This document shows positions 12,900 through 21,939 of a stretch of 63,100 bases of DNA, piece after piece. A model generated the notes under the pieces. It had not been told where the DNA came from. It did not search any database and worked only from the letters and a program-made list of their open reading frames with translations. The stretch is from an uncultured beta proteobacterium (GTDB lineage Bacteria > Pseudomonadota > Gammaproteobacteria > Burkholderiales > Burkholderiaceae_C): positions 1 to 63,100 of the forward strand of contig CAIJPE010000318.1 of assembly GCA_903822435.1 (NCBI GenBank), in the 5' to 3' direction. How positions within the stretch are numbered: the first letter of the stretch is position 1; each line of letters opens with the position of its first letter. A program made the translations under genes and the position numbers.

Positions 12900-13829
12900 A
12901 TGAGCCAGCCCACGATCATCGCCACCCGCGAAAGCCGCCTTGCCCTGTGGCAGGCCGAACACGTGCGCGACGTGCTCACCACCCGCTTCGGCCTGCAAGT
13001 CGAGTTGCTGGGCATGACCACCCGCGGCGACCAGATCCTCGATCGCAGCCTGTCCAAGGTGGGCGGCAAGGGCCTGTTCGTCAAGGAGCTGGAGACGGCG
13101 CTGGAAACCGGCCAGGCCCATCTGGCGGTGCATTCGCTGAAGGACGTGCCGATGGACCTTCCGCCGGGGTTCTCGCTGGCCGCCATCTGGGAGCGCGAAG
13201 ACCCGCGCGATGCCTTCGTGTCCAATGACTTCGACAGCCTGGCAGCCCTGCCGCATGGTGCGGTGGTGGGCACCTCCAGCCTGCGCCGCGTGGTGCAGTT
13301 GCTGGGCCTGCGGCCCGACCTGCGCATCGAGCCCCTGCGCGGCAATCTCGACACGCGGTTGCGCAAGCTCGATGAAGGTGGCTTCCACGCCATCGTGCTG
13401 GCGGCGGCCGGCTTGAAACGGCTCGGGCTGGCATCGCGCATCCGCGCCTGCTTCGACCCGAACGACATGATTCCCGCGGCCGGCCAGGGTGCCTTGGGCA
13501 TCGAGGTGCGCGAAGACGCCACGGCCCTGCGCGGGCTGCTGGCCCAGACGGTGCACATGCCCACCTTCCTGGCGGCGCATGCCGAACGCGCGGTGTCGCG
13601 GGCGCTGGGCGGAAGCTGCAGCATGCCGCTGGCCGCGCACGCCGTGTGGGAGGGCCCCACGCTGCGCCTGGACGCCGCCCTGGGCGATGCTGCCGACCCC
13701 GCTCGTCCGCTGCTGCGCACCCGGCTGGCAGCGGCCATCACCGACGAAGCCGCGGCCCGTGCGCTGGGCACCACCGCGGCTGACGAGTTGCGCGCCGCCG
13801 GTGCGGCCAGCTACCTGCCTGCCACTTGA
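12900..13829 (+). CDS. hemC: Porphobilinogen deaminase (hydroxymethylbilane synthase)
   Basis: Joins four porphobilinogen molecules into hydroxymethylbilane on the way to haem. 309 aa, the normal size. Catalytic D82 lies in HSLKDVPM, and the dipyrromethane cofactor is attached to C240 in the motif [11 protein letters not shown]. Substrate-binding arginines are seen in GTSSLRR and [12 protein letters not shown]. Its stop overlaps the TTG start of hemD, and hemC-hemD-hemX-hemY form one operon. The 168 bases between ppc and hemC must hold both promoters; no clear box was found. Confidence 0.97.
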   Translation: MSQPTIIATRESRLALWQAEHVRDVLTTRFGLQVELLGMTTRGDQILDRSLSKVGGKGLFVKELETALETGQAHLAVHSLKDVPMDLPPGFSLAAIWEREDPRDAFVSNDFDSLAALPHGAVVGTSSLRRVVQLLGLRPDLRIEPLRGNLDTRLRKLDEGGFHAIVLAAAGLKRLGLASRIRACFDPNDMIPAAGQGALGIEVREDATALRGLLAQTVHMPTFLAAHAERAVSRALGGSCSMPLAAHAVWEGPTLRLDAALGDAADPARPLLRTRLAAAITDEAAARALGTTAADELRAAGAASYLPAT

Positions 13830-14677
13830 GCGTTCAAAGCCACTCCCTGCACTGGATCGTCACCCGGCCGGCCGCGCAGGCCGCAGGCTGGGTGCAGGCG
13901 TTTCAGGCCCTGGGGCAGGCGGCCCAGGCCCTGCCGCTGATCGACATCGCACCCCTGGCCGATCCGGCGCCGGTTCGCCTGGCCTGGGCCGGCCTGGCGG
14001 GCTTCAGCCTGGTGGTCTTCGTCAGCGCCAACGCGGCCGAACACTTCTTCGCCCAGCGCCCGGCGGGCCTGCGTTGGCCCGACGGGACGCTGGCCGGCTC
14101 CACGGGGCCCGGCACCTCGGCCGCGCTCCTGGCGGCGGGGCAGGCGGTCGGGTTGGCCCCCGCGGCCATCGTCGACCCCGGGCCTGACGCGCCCGTCTTC
14201 GATTCCGAATCGCTCTGGGCGCGCTTGCAATCGCGTGGCTGGCAGGGCCGGCAGGTGCTGGTGGTGCGCGGCGAGGAAGGCCGAGATTGGCTGGCCGAGA
14301 CCTTGCGGGCCGCGGGCGCCAGGGTGGACTTCGTGGCCGCCTATCGACGATCCGCGCCGGTGCCGGGTGCCGAAGGGCGCGCCCTGCTGGCCCGGGCCCT
14401 GGCCCAGCCGGACCACCATGTCTGGCTCTTCAGCAGCAGCGAGGCCGTCGGCCATCTGGGCGCGCTGCAGCCGGGCGCCGACTGGTCGGCCAGCGCCGCC
14501 GTCGCTTCGCATCCGCGCATTGTTCAGGCCGCCCGACAGCTCGGCTTCGGACGAGTCGGCCTGGCGCCGCCGCGGCCGGCGGATGCGCTGGCCTGCGTGG
14601 CGCAGTGGGCCGGCTCAGCCCCCCAGGCGCAGGAGGCCGCGCAAGGCCGTGGGTCGATACAATCTCCAGCGCAGTGA
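13826..14677 (+). CDS. hemD: Uroporphyrinogen-III synthase
   Basis: Closes and inverts ring D of hydroxymethylbilane to give uroporphyrinogen III. The protein is poorly conserved, as usual for HemD, but has the N-terminal VTRP motif, two similar alpha/beta domains and an [10 protein letters not shown] segment typical of the second domain. 283 aa. The start is a TTG at 13826 within TTGA, overlapping the hemC stop; no in-frame ATG lies near by, so this rare start is likely real. The stop in turn overlaps the GTG of the HemX-like gene by 4 bases. Confidence 0.9.
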   Translation: MSVQSHSLHWIVTRPAAQAAGWVQAFQALGQAAQALPLIDIAPLADPAPVRLAWAGLAGFSLVVFVSANAAEHFFAQRPAGLRWPDGTLAGSTGPGTSAALLAAGQAVGLAPAAIVDPGPDAPVFDSESLWARLQSRGWQGRQVLVVRGEEGRDWLAETLRAAGARVDFVAAYRRSAPVPGAEGRALLARALAQPDHHVWLFSSSEAVGHLGALQPGADWSASAAVASHPRIVQAARQLGFGRVGLAPPRPADALACVAQWAGSAPQAQEAAQGRGSIQSPAQ

Positions 14678-15789
14678 CAACCTCACCCGAGCCCATTCCC
14701 GGGCCCCCCACCGCTGCGCCGATTCCGCCCGCCGCACCGTTGCCTGCCCAGCGCCCAGCTGCCTCCGACGCCGGCCGCTGGATCGCTGCCGGTGCCGCCC
14801 TGGCCGCCGCGCTGATCGCAGCATCCCTGGTGCTGGCCTGGAACACCCAGCAGCGACTGAAGTCGCTGGAGGCCGAACTCGTCAAACGTCAACAGGACAG
14901 CAGCGTGGAGGCGACCGAGGCCCGCACCCTGGCCCGGCAGGCCGAGGCCACCGCCCGAGACTCCAGCGCCAAGCTGGCCCTGCTGGAGGCCCGCGTCGCC
15001 GAGACCTCCATCCAGCGCTCCCAACTCGAAGAACTGATCCAGAGCCTGGCCCGCTCACGGGACGAGAACGTGCTGTCCGACCTGGACGCTGCGATCCGCG
15101 TGGCCCTGCAGCAGGCCGCCATCACGGGCAGTGCCGAACCTCTCGTGCTCACGCTCAAGCAGGCCGATGAACGCCTGGCGCGCTACAACCAGCCGCGCCT
15201 GGAGCGCGTGCGCCGCGCCGTGGCGCAGGACCTCGACCGCACGCGGGGCGCCGGCGTCACCGACATCACCGTGCTGACCATCCGGCTGGACGAGGTGATC
15301 CGGCTGATCGATGAATTGCCCCTGGTCTCCGCACCCGAACGCAAGACCGCAGCCCATGCCGCCGCGGCCGAGGCCGCGGCGCCGGCCCGGCCCGCCAGTG
15401 CCGCGACCTGGAACGAGAGGCTTGTCTCGGGCTGGACCCAGTTCAGCAGCGGCTTGTGGCAAGAGGTCAAGAGCCTCGTGCGGGTGACGCGCATCGACCA
15501 GCCCGAAGCCGCGCTGGTGGCGCCCGACCAGGCCTTCTTCCTGCGCGAGAACCTGAAGCTGCGGCTGCTCAACGCCCGACTGGCGCTGCTGTCGCGGCAG
15601 TTCGACACTGCGCAGGGCGACCTGCGCGATGCCCAGCAGGTGCTGGAGCGCTACTTCGACCGCAGCGCCCGGCGCGTGGCCGGGGCTGCTGAACTGCTCA
15701 AGCAGGTCACGGCGCAGGCGCGCCTGGTCAGCGTGCCGCGGCCGGATGCCACCCTGGCCGCCATTGCCACGGCCTCCGCCGGGCGCTGA
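14674..15789 (+). CDS. hemX: HemX-like membrane-anchored protein
   Basis: A 371-aa bitopic protein. A Pro/Ala-rich cytoplasmic start (residues 1-33) is followed by one membrane helix at about 36-56. A coiled coil comes next (QQRLKSLEAELVKRQQ onward), then a helical domain with FLRENLKLRLLNARLALLSR, typical of the HemX family (PF04375). Older annotation as a uroporphyrin-III C-methyltransferase is not supported, since no SAM-binding motif is present; a scaffold role in haem synthesis is assumed. The start is the GTG at 14674, inside GTGA with the hemD stop. Confidence 0.88.
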   Translation: MTTSPEPIPGPPTAAPIPPAAPLPAQRPAASDAGRWIAAGAALAAALIAASLVLAWNTQQRLKSLEAELVKRQQDSSVEATEARTLARQAEATARDSSAKLALLEARVAETSIQRSQLEELIQSLARSRDENVLSDLDAAIRVALQQAAITGSAEPLVLTLKQADERLARYNQPRLERVRRAVAQDLDRTRGAGVTDITVLTIRLDEVIRLIDELPLVSAPERKTAAHAAAAEAAAPARPASAATWNERLVSGWTQFSSGLWQEVKSLVRVTRIDQPEAALVAPDQAFFLRENLKLRLLNARLALLSRQFDTAQGDLRDAQQVLERYFDRSARRVAGAAELLKQVTAQARLVSVPRPDATLAAIATASAGR

Positions 15790-15812
15790 CGCGCACCGCG
15801 ACCCTGATCAGC

Positions 15813-17066
15813 ATGCGCGGCGTCATCTGGTTGGTGCTGGTGTTCGTGGTGGCGGTGGTGAGTGCCACCACGCTGGGCAGCAACGATGGCCTCGTCAGCG
15901 TGTACTGGGGCAACTGGCGCACGGACCTGTCGCTGAACCTGTTCGTGCTGATCGTGCTGGGTGCCTGCCTGGTCCTGATGTCGGCGGTGCAGGCCATCAA
16001 TTCGCTGGTGAGCCTGCCGCGCCGCGCCGGCGAATGGCGCGCGCTGCGCCGCGAGCGCGCCGGGCAGGCGGCCCTGCGCGAGGCCCTGACCGAGTACTTC
16101 AGCGCCCGCTACGGCCGTGCCCGAAAGGCCGCCCAGCGGGCGCTTGTGATCGCCGAAGGCACCTCGGCGCTGGAAGGCGATGCCGAGTTTTTGATGCTGT
16201 GCCAGCTGCTGGGCGCCGGCAGCCTGCACCGGCTGCAGGACAAGCCGGGCCGCGACGAAACGCTGCGCCGCGCCCTGCGCACCGCCACCGGCATGCTGCG
16301 GGGGGCGTCGCGCCGCAGCGAAGACGCCGCGCGGCTGCTGGCGGCCGAGTGGGCTCTGGACGACCGCGACGGCCCGCGGGCGCTCGAGGCGCTTGAAGCC
16401 CTGCCGCCCGGTGCCGCGCGCCGCACCCATGCGCTGCGCCTGAAGCTGCAGGCCATGCGCCTGGTGCGCCGGCCGTTGGAAGCCCTGCACACCGCGCGCC
16501 TGCTGGCCAACCACCAGGCCTTCTCGCCCGTGGTGGCGCAGAGCCTGCTGCGTTCGCTGGTGGGTGAAACGCTGGAGGGCGCGCACGACATCCAGCAGCT
16601 GCGCCGCCTGTGGAGCCAATTCGACGTGGCCGACCGGCGCGATGCCCAGGTGGCCGCCCGCGCCGCCCTGCGGGCCGTGCAGCTGGATGCCGCCGAAGAC
16701 GCCCGCCAATGGCTACGGCCCTTCTGGGATCGCTTGTCCGAGTTGCCGCGCGAAGACCGCGAGGCCGTGGCGCTGGCGCTGATCGAAGCCCGCGCGGGCA
16801 TTGGCGGCGACTGGCTGCCGCGCCTGGAAGCGGCCGCCCAGGCCTATGGCCACGAGCCCGCAGTCGTGGCGGCAGTGGGCATGGTCTACGCCGAGCGCCA
16901 GCTCTGGGGCAAGGCCCGCCGCCTCCTGGAGCAGGCCGCCGCGTCCCCCGGCCTGGCCGCCCGCACCCGCCGTGCTGCCTGGCGGCAACTGGCGGCGCTG
17001 GCGCGCGAAGAATCCGACGAAGCCCGTGCCGCCCGCTGCGAACAAGCCGCCGCCGCGCTGGACTGA
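15813..17066 (+). CDS. hemY: HemY-like TPR membrane protein
   Basis: 417 aa. Two N-terminal membrane helices (about 3-21 and 44-63) flank a short periplasmic loop with NDGLVSVYWGNWRTDLSLN, the HemY_N signature. The rest is a row of TPR-like helical hairpins, for example ARYGRARKAAQRALVIAE and LLANHQAFSPVVAQSLLRSL. Last gene of the hem operon; a role in late haem synthesis or assembly is presumed. It is unrelated to the protoporphyrinogen oxidase called HemY in Bacillus. A tRNA gene follows 38 bases later. Confidence 0.9.
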   Translation: MRGVIWLVLVFVVAVVSATTLGSNDGLVSVYWGNWRTDLSLNLFVLIVLGACLVLMSAVQAINSLVSLPRRAGEWRALRRERAGQAALREALTEYFSARYGRARKAAQRALVIAEGTSALEGDAEFLMLCQLLGAGSLHRLQDKPGRDETLRRALRTATGMLRGASRRSEDAARLLAAEWALDDRDGPRALEALEALPPGAARRTHALRLKLQAMRLVRRPLEALHTARLLANHQAFSPVVAQSLLRSLVGETLEGAHDIQQLRRLWSQFDVADRRDAQVAARAALRAVQLDAAEDARQWLRPFWDRLSELPREDREAVALALIEARAGIGGDWLPRLEAAAQAYGHEPAVVAAVGMVYAERQLWGKARRLLEQAAASPGLAARTRRAAWRQLAALAREESDEARAARCEQAAAALD

Positions 17067-17088
17067 CGGCACAAGTCAAATCGCCTGC

Positions 17089-17094
17089 TATACT
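17089..17094 (+). promoter_or_regulatory. Probable -10 box of the tRNA-Arg gene
   Basis: TATACT, one base from the TATAAT consensus, ending 10 bases before the tRNA 5' end. No good -35 box is seen at 17-base spacing; CTGACG at 17063-17068 is the nearest candidate, at about 20 bases. Confidence 0.5.
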
Positions 17095-17104
17095 GCGAGG
17101 CTGC

Positions 17105-17181
17105 GCGGCTGTAGCTCAGCTGGATAGAGTACTTGGCTACGAACCAAGGGGTCGTGGGTTCGATTCCTGCCAGCCGCACCA
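17105..17181 (+). tRNA. tRNA-Arg, anticodon ACG
   Basis: A 77-base gene that folds fully. The acceptor stem is GCGGCTG with CAGCCGC. The D arm is GCTC/GAGT. The anticodon stem is CTTGG/CCAAG with loop CTACGAA, giving anticodon ACG at 17139-17141. The T arm has TTCGATT as its loop, and CCA is encoded at the 3' end (17179-17181). ACG becomes ICG after TadA editing and reads CGU, CGC and CGA arginine codons. The gene marks the change from the compact hem region to the looser stress-gene region. Confidence 0.98.
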
Positions 17182-17200
17182 GTAAAACAAGAAATGAATC

Positions 17201-17238
17201 AACGGGTTAGCTCCACAAGGGCTAACCCGTTTGGCTTT
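17201..17238 (+). terminator. Hairpin terminator after tRNA-Arg
   Basis: AACGGGTTAGC (17201-17211) and GCTAACCCGTT (17221-17231) form a perfect 11-base-pair stem with a 9-base loop. A moderately T-rich tail, TGGCTTT, follows. It is the strongest hairpin noted in the window and probably ends the hem operon and tRNA transcripts. Confidence 0.75.
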
Positions 17239-17551
17239 GTGGGGCTTCAGATTCTCACTCTGGTACCCGTTCGCTGATTGCTCTTGTTGCACGTGCCCGC
17301 GGAAGTGGTGGCGCGGACTCAAGGCCGCAGGCTCAGTGCCATTGCCGACAGGCACTACCGAATGCGTCCGCTCGACTTGTTGCGGATGTGGCACGCGCAC
17401 ATGCAAGCGTGGATGCTCGATCAGACTCGAGCCGTTCTTTGCCGCACTTCGACGAAAATTCGTTGGCCCCGGTGCCGAGTCGTTGCCGCGGCTGACTGCA
17501 GTTTCGTCGCTCGGCTTCGGACAACCCTCGGGACTTCAGGAGTAACGCCAG
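17239..17551. other. Gap without a recognised gene
   Basis: About 310 bases between the terminator and the broken GFA gene. Open frames cross it, but none has a convincing start or a recognisable motif. The only clear signal is CAGGAG at 17537-17542, the old ribosome-binding site of the pseudogene. Confidence 0.5.
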
Positions 17552-17977
17552 CTGAGCATCACGGGAGCCTGCCACTGCGGCAAGACGTCATTTCGCATGG
17601 ATGCCGAGATCGCAGCGCAACTCTCGCGCTGAACTTGTTGGTTCTGGGCCTAACGCGGTGCGCTTCTCGAGTACAGCGTGCTCGACCAGTTTCACGTGAA
17701 GACCATGACCGCTGACGACTCCGTCTGAGGCTGGAAGACGAAACAGGTCGCGCACCACCTCTACGCCAAATGCGGCTGCGCGAGCTTCAGCGACAGCCCG
17801 GCCTTCGAACCCGACGGCAATGGGCACGCCAGTGCCTGCCGAACAGGGGCCAACCCCCGACCATTCGAAGATTTCGATGTTGCGCCCGTCTCGATCGTCG
17901 TCATCGACCGAACGCACCTTTGGTGGTTGATTGCACGTCAGGGTTCGACCCACAACGGGTGCGCCAGCGAACTGTGA
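17552..17977 (+). pseudogene. Broken GFA-family (formaldehyde-activating-like, CENP-V) gene
   Basis: One continuous frame resembles glutathione-dependent formaldehyde-activating (GFA) family proteins over its full length. It has the first zinc motif GACHCGKTSF, then QVAHHLYAKCGCASFSDSP, AFEPDGN, and FEDFDVAP...VVIDRTHLWW at the end. The frame is cut by three in-frame stops: TGA 17630-17632, TAA 17651-17653 and TGA 17726-17728. The first stop stands where the second Cys cluster begins. Reading stays in phase across all three, so decay was by point mutation. CAGGAG at 17537 lies upstream of a CTG where the ATG should be. Confidence 0.75.
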
Positions 17978-18034
17978 CGCCACAGGAAGTCTGGCCCACT
18001 CAGCGCTTCATCTCGGATTGTTGAGGATCCCATC

Positions 18035-18619
18035 ATGGAACACACCCTGCCCAAGCTGCCCTATGCGCAAGACGCCTTGGCGCCGCACATCTCCCTCGAG
18101 ACCATGCAGTACCACTACGGCAAGCATCATCAGGCGTACGTCGACAATCTCAACAAGCTGATCAAAGGTACCGAGTTTGCCGATCTCCCGTTGGAGGTCA
18201 TCATCAAACAGGCGCCCCCGGGTGGGATTTTCAACAATGCCGCGCAAGTCTCGAACCATTCCTTTTTCTGGCAGTGCATGACGCCGCAGGGTGGCGGTTC
18301 ACCCACGGGCGCGCTGGCCGAGGCCATCGCCAAGACCTGGGGCACGGTGGACAAGTTCAAAGACCTGTTCCTCGCGCAGGCCGTCGGCAACTTCGGGTCA
18401 GGCTGGACGTGGCTGGTGAAGAAGGCCGATGGCTCATTGGCCGTGACCAATACAACCGGGGGGCAAACGCCACTCACCGGCAGCGACAAGCCGTTGCTGA
18501 CAGTCGATGTGTGGGAGCACGCGTACTACATCGACTATCGCAACCAGCGCCCGAAGTTCGTCGAGGCTTATCTCGCGCATTTGGTGAACTGGCAGTTCGC
18601 TGCGCGCAACTTCGCATAG
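18035..18619 (+). CDS. sodB: Iron superoxide dismutase
   Basis: Converts superoxide to oxygen and hydrogen peroxide in the cytoplasm. 194 aa, the usual size. The four metal ligands are in place: H27, H75 (NHSFFW), D158 and H162 (DVWEHAYYIDY). GSGWTWLV and the residues near the active site suggest the iron form, as does similarity of order to E. coli SodB. The 57 bases upstream hold the end of the GFA pseudogene and a weak GAGGATC ribosome-binding site. It opens a set of oxidative-stress genes that includes katG 10 kb away. Confidence 0.95.
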   Translation: MEHTLPKLPYAQDALAPHISLETMQYHYGKHHQAYVDNLNKLIKGTEFADLPLEVIIKQAPPGGIFNNAAQVSNHSFFWQCMTPQGGGSPTGALAEAIAKTWGTVDKFKDLFLAQAVGNFGSGWTWLVKKADGSLAVTNTTGGQTPLTGSDKPLLTVDVWEHAYYIDYRNQRPKFVEAYLAHLVNWQFAARNFA

Positions 18620-18657
18620 CGATGGCCCAAGTGGTCTGCGCAAGGCAACGTCATCGC

Positions 18658-18675
18658 CTGTGCGCCAGCGCACAG
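18658..18675 (+). terminator. Short GC hairpin after sodB
   Basis: CTGTGCG and CGCACAG pair over 7 bases with loop CCAG, 39 bases after the sodB stop. There is no T-tract, so it may be a transcript-end stabiliser rather than a true intrinsic terminator. Confidence 0.35.
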
Positions 18676-18757
18676 ACCCACGGGCCGGGCCAGCCCAAAG
18701 TAGCTCTGCCAGCCGACGGCTCGCCGCGCACTGTTGCAACCCCAAGGATGTCTTGCC

Positions 18758-19177
18758 ATGAAACCGTCCTATCGAATCACCGCTTTCTCGCTCCCGCTGG
18801 CCCTTGTGTCCCTCTTGCTGGGAAGCGCGGCGTGGGCTGTTGACCTCAAGCTCACGGGTGACAACGAGGTTCCGCCCGTGACGACGGCCGCCTATGGCAA
18901 CAGCATGATCGCCATCGCTGCTGACGGCACCTTGGCAGGCAGTGTGAAGACAACGGGCATTTCGGGCACGATGGCGCACATCCATCTGGGATCGACCGGC
19001 AAGAACGGACCGGTGATCGTCCCCCTGACGAAAGGGGCTGACGGCGAGTGGGCAGTACCTCCGGGCGCCAAGCTCACGAGCGAGCAAATGAAGAGCTTCA
19101 AATCCGGTGATCTCTATGTCAACGTCCACAGCGAGGCCCACAAGGGTGGCGAGATCCGCGCCCAAATGATCCCCTGA
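18758..19177 (+). CDS. Secreted CHRD-domain protein
   Basis: 139 aa: a Sec signal peptide of about 27 residues (hydrophobic core LPLALVSLLLGSAAWA) followed by a single CHRD domain. The domain starts at VDLKLTGDNEVPPV and ends with VNVHSEAHKGGEIRAQM, both hallmark strings. AHIHLGSTGKNGPVIV is the conserved middle. CHRD domains are named after chordin; the bacterial proteins are exported and of unknown function. The ATG at 18758 follows AAGGATG. It stands alone between sodB and a channel gene. Confidence 0.85.
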   Translation: MKPSYRITAFSLPLALVSLLLGSAAWAVDLKLTGDNEVPPVTTAAYGNSMIAIAADGTLAGSVKTTGISGTMAHIHLGSTGKNGPVIVPLTKGADGEWAVPPGAKLTSEQMKSFKSGDLYVNVHSEAHKGGEIRAQMIP

Positions 19178-19428
19178 GGGACTTGACGACCAGGTACACG
19201 GGTCAGAGCGCACCCGTCCCGCTCGAGTCACGTGAGGCACCCAATCACGGTGTCGAGGCACTGTGTTGGATCAGTGCCATGCCGACCCACTTGGCGCGCA
19301 GGGCATGCGTTCGAATTGGCCTGCAATGGCCGCGCCCGACTGCTCGGGAGTGCAGCACTGCGGCCCTGCGGCATGCACGAACATGGGCTGCTGTGAACGC
19401 ACGATGCCAAGGGGGCACAGTCACCCCG

Positions 19429-20292
19429 ATGCCGGAGCAAGCCATCACCACTCAGAATGCGGAGATGATCGACGAGAAGGCGGATCGCGTCGAAGAGACG
19501 ACGACGCCGCTGACGCCCGTGATCTACGAAACGGTACGGAGAAGTGGCGAGCAGGAAATGTCTCGTCCGCCCTGGTCGCTCGCCTGGTCCGGCGTGGCAG
19601 CGGGCATGTCGATCAGCTTTTCGCTGCTGGCCCAAGCCATCATTCGACAGCACCTGCCAGACGCGCCCTGGCGCGATCTCGTGGCCGCCATGGGCTATCC
19701 GGTCGGATTCGTGATGGTGGTGCTCGCGCGCCAACAGCTCTTCACGGAGAGCACCATCACCGTGATCCTGCCATTGATCGTCAAGCCGTCGCGGCACAAT
19801 TTCGAGCGCGCTGTGCGACTGTGGACGATCGTGTTGTGTGCCAACCTGGTCGGTACCGGCTTAGCGGCCTTGTTCTGCGCGCTGACGCCGGTGATCGATT
19901 CGTCGTTGCTGGAGCAGATGCACATCATCAGTCGCCATGCCCTGGCGCACGAATTCTGGCCGATGTTGCTTCGTGGCATTGGTGCTGGTTACCTGATGGC
20001 TGCGACGGTTTGGCTGATGCCGGCTGCCGGACCGGCTCAGTTCCAGGTCGTGGTGGTGATGACCTATCTGATCGGCGTCGGTGGCTTCGCTCACATCGTG
20101 GCCGGCAGCCTTGAGGTCTACCTCCTGCTGTTGAGCGGCGACCTGGGCCCGACGGCCGCGTTGAGCGGCTTCGCAGTGCCTGCCCTGCTGGGCAACATCA
20201 TTGGTGGCAGCGCGCTGTTTGCGTTGATGGCGTATGCCCAGGTGCGGCAAGAAATCGAGCCCGAACCTGCGACCGATCCAGCGCAGCCTTGA
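19429..20292 (+). CDS. Formate/nitrite transporter (FNT) family channel
   Basis: 287 aa. A charged N-terminal tail of about 55 residues precedes six membrane segments arranged as in FNT channels: LAWSGVAAGMSISFSLLAQ, AMGYPVGFVMVVLARQQLFT, the third helix with LWTIVLCANLVGTGLAALF, and later LIGVGGFAHIVAGSLEVY. FNT pentamers pass formate, nitrite, hydrosulphide or similar anions; this one is closer to the YfdC-like branch, whose substrate is unclear. The ATG at 19429 is the best start, since the codons upstream to 19183 look non-coding. It is followed 23 bases later by the sugar-dehydrogenase-like gene. Confidence 0.8.
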   Translation: MPEQAITTQNAEMIDEKADRVEETTTPLTPVIYETVRRSGEQEMSRPPWSLAWSGVAAGMSISFSLLAQAIIRQHLPDAPWRDLVAAMGYPVGFVMVVLARQQLFTESTITVILPLIVKPSRHNFERAVRLWTIVLCANLVGTGLAALFCALTPVIDSSLLEQMHIISRHALAHEFWPMLLRGIGAGYLMAATVWLMPAAGPAQFQVVVVMTYLIGVGGFAHIVAGSLEVYLLLLSGDLGPTAALSGFAVPALLGNIIGGSALFALMAYAQVRQEIEPEPATDPAQP

Positions 20293-20315
20293 CCCCTGAA
20301 CCCGGAGACATCGCG

Positions 20316-21662
20316 ATGAAGAAGTGCACCACGAGTTCTGGCCGCAAGGCACCGGTGTGGCGGACAGGCCTGACCCTGGCCGTGGTGCTGACGCTCGTAG
20401 CGTGCGGCAACAATGCCATCCTTCCAATCGGAGCAGGCTATGGTCCCAACCCGACATTGCCTGCGCCCCAGCATCACCTGATACCCACGGTGTACATTGC
20501 CGACGCGCACGGCTGGCCTGCGGGGACCTTGCCGAACGTGGCCAACGACCTCCGAATTCAGGCATTTGCCAAGGACCTGGACCATCCGCGCTGGCTCTAC
20601 ACGTTGCCCAATGGTGACGTGCTGGTGGCCGAGACCGATGCACCGCCGAAGCCCGAAGACGGCAAGGGTCTGCGTGGATGGATCATGGGTCTGGTGATGA
20701 AGAAGGCCGGCTCGGGCCACCCCAGCGCCAACCGCATCATGCTGCTGCGCGACAGCAACGGCGATGGTGTGGCTGACGTGCAGACGGTGTTCATCGATAA
20801 GCTGAACTCGCCCTTCGGCATGGTCCTGGTGGGGCAGCGCCTTTTCGTGGCGGCCACCGACGCTGTGCTGGTCTTTCCCTACAAGACGGGAGACACGCGC
20901 ATCGACGCTGCGGCGCAACGGCTTGTGGCGTTGCCCGCGGGGCCGATCAACCACCACTGGACGAAGAACATCATCGCCAGTGCCGATGGCACGAAGCTGT
21001 ATGTCACGGTGGGGTCGAACAGCAATGTCGGGGAAAATGGCATGACGGTCGAAGAGGGCCGTGCGGCCATCTGGGAAGTGAACATTGACGGCAGCGGGCA
21101 CCGTGAATTCGCCACCGGTCTGCGCAACCCCAACGGCATGGCCTGGGAACCGGGCTCGAAGGTGCTGTGGACCGTGGCCAACGAGCGCGACGAGCTTGGC
21201 GGTGACCTGGTGCCCGACTACCTCACGTCGGTGCGTGACGGCGGCTTCTACGGCTGGCCGTACAGCTACTACGGCCAGCATGTCGATGACCGCATTCAAC
21301 CGCAACAGCCTGCGCTGGTGGCCAAGGCGCTGGCGCCCGACTACGCGCTGGGCTCGCACACCGCCTCGCTCGGCCTGGCCGCATCCGATGGGCAGGCATT
21401 GGCGCCGCGCTTCGCGCATGGCATGTTCATCGGCCAGCACGGTTCGTGGAACCGCAAGCCGCGCAGCGGATACAAGGTGGTCTTCGTGCCCTTCGAGGGC
21501 GCAACCCCTTCCGGATCTCCGGTGGATGTCGTCAGCGGCTTTCTGCACGACGACCAGGCCTACGGGCGCCCGGTTGGCCTGACGCTGGACAAGGGTGGCG
21601 CGCTGCTGGTTGCCGACGATGTGGGCAACACGATCTGGAGGGTCAGTGCGGCCGCCAGATGA
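20316..21662 (+). CDS. Sorbosone dehydrogenase-like beta-propeller lipoprotein
   Basis: 448 aa, exported. The signal ends in a lipobox-like LVAC followed by GNN, so it is probably a lipoprotein. The mature part is a six-bladed propeller of the glucose/sorbosone dehydrogenase superfamily (PQQ-dependent). It has DLDHPRWLYTLPNGDVLVAE, FATGLRNPNGMAWEP, NERDELGGDLVPDYLT and AHGMFIGQHGSWNRKPRSGY. These proteins may oxidise sugars in the periplasm with PQQ, but many members have no proven activity. CCGGAGA at 20302 supports the start. It is probably co-transcribed with the upstream channel gene (23-base gap). Confidence 0.85.
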   Translation: MKKCTTSSGRKAPVWRTGLTLAVVLTLVACGNNAILPIGAGYGPNPTLPAPQHHLIPTVYIADAHGWPAGTLPNVANDLRIQAFAKDLDHPRWLYTLPNGDVLVAETDAPPKPEDGKGLRGWIMGLVMKKAGSGHPSANRIMLLRDSNGDGVADVQTVFIDKLNSPFGMVLVGQRLFVAATDAVLVFPYKTGDTRIDAAAQRLVALPAGPINHHWTKNIIASADGTKLYVTVGSNSNVGENGMTVEEGRAAIWEVNIDGSGHREFATGLRNPNGMAWEPGSKVLWTVANERDELGGDLVPDYLTSVRDGGFYGWPYSYYGQHVDDRIQPQQPALVAKALAPDYALGSHTASLGLAASDGQALAPRFAHGMFIGQHGSWNRKPRSGYKVVFVPFEGATPSGSPVDVVSGFLHDDQAYGRPVGLTLDKGGALLVADDVGNTIWRVSAAAR

Positions 21663-21939
21663 GCTCGGGCGGCAGGCCCATCGCCGGCTGCTCTGCGCGC
21701 CGGCGCCATGTCGCTCGCATGCCTCCGCACATCGTGTGCTCTTGAACACACCAGCTTTGCGCGGCGACACGGTCGAATGCCTCAGAGGCCCAGGCCATGG
21801 CGGTTGAAGCGGAGTCGGGCGACATGGGAACCTGGCGACAGGGCGCTGCATTTCCAGTGTCAGGCAGACCCGCCCGTCCTCCGCACGCGCCCGTACCGGG
21901 GCACTTACGATCAAATTCGCTCATCCCACTGGAGAGACC

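Noticed and set aside
14674..15789. Uroporphyrin-III C-methyltransferase activity of HemX
   Set aside because: No SAM-binding motif; the protein is a bitopic membrane protein with a coiled coil.
17101..17406. Small minus-strand ORFs over the tRNA (texts such as GWQESNPRPLGS)
   Set aside because: Known artefact of translating tRNA genes in reverse.
17630..17728. Recoding of TGA in the GFA-like frame
   Set aside because: A TAA lies between the two TGA codons, and other family residues have decayed, so pseudogenisation is simpler.
17182..18034. Attachment-site duplication of the tRNA-Arg 3' end
   Set aside because: No second copy of the T-arm and acceptor sequence was found in the window by eye.
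20118..21914. 598-codon open frame on the minus strand
   Set aside because: Antisense to the sorbosone dehydrogenase-like gene, which has recognisable motifs and a lipoprotein signal; the minus frame has none.
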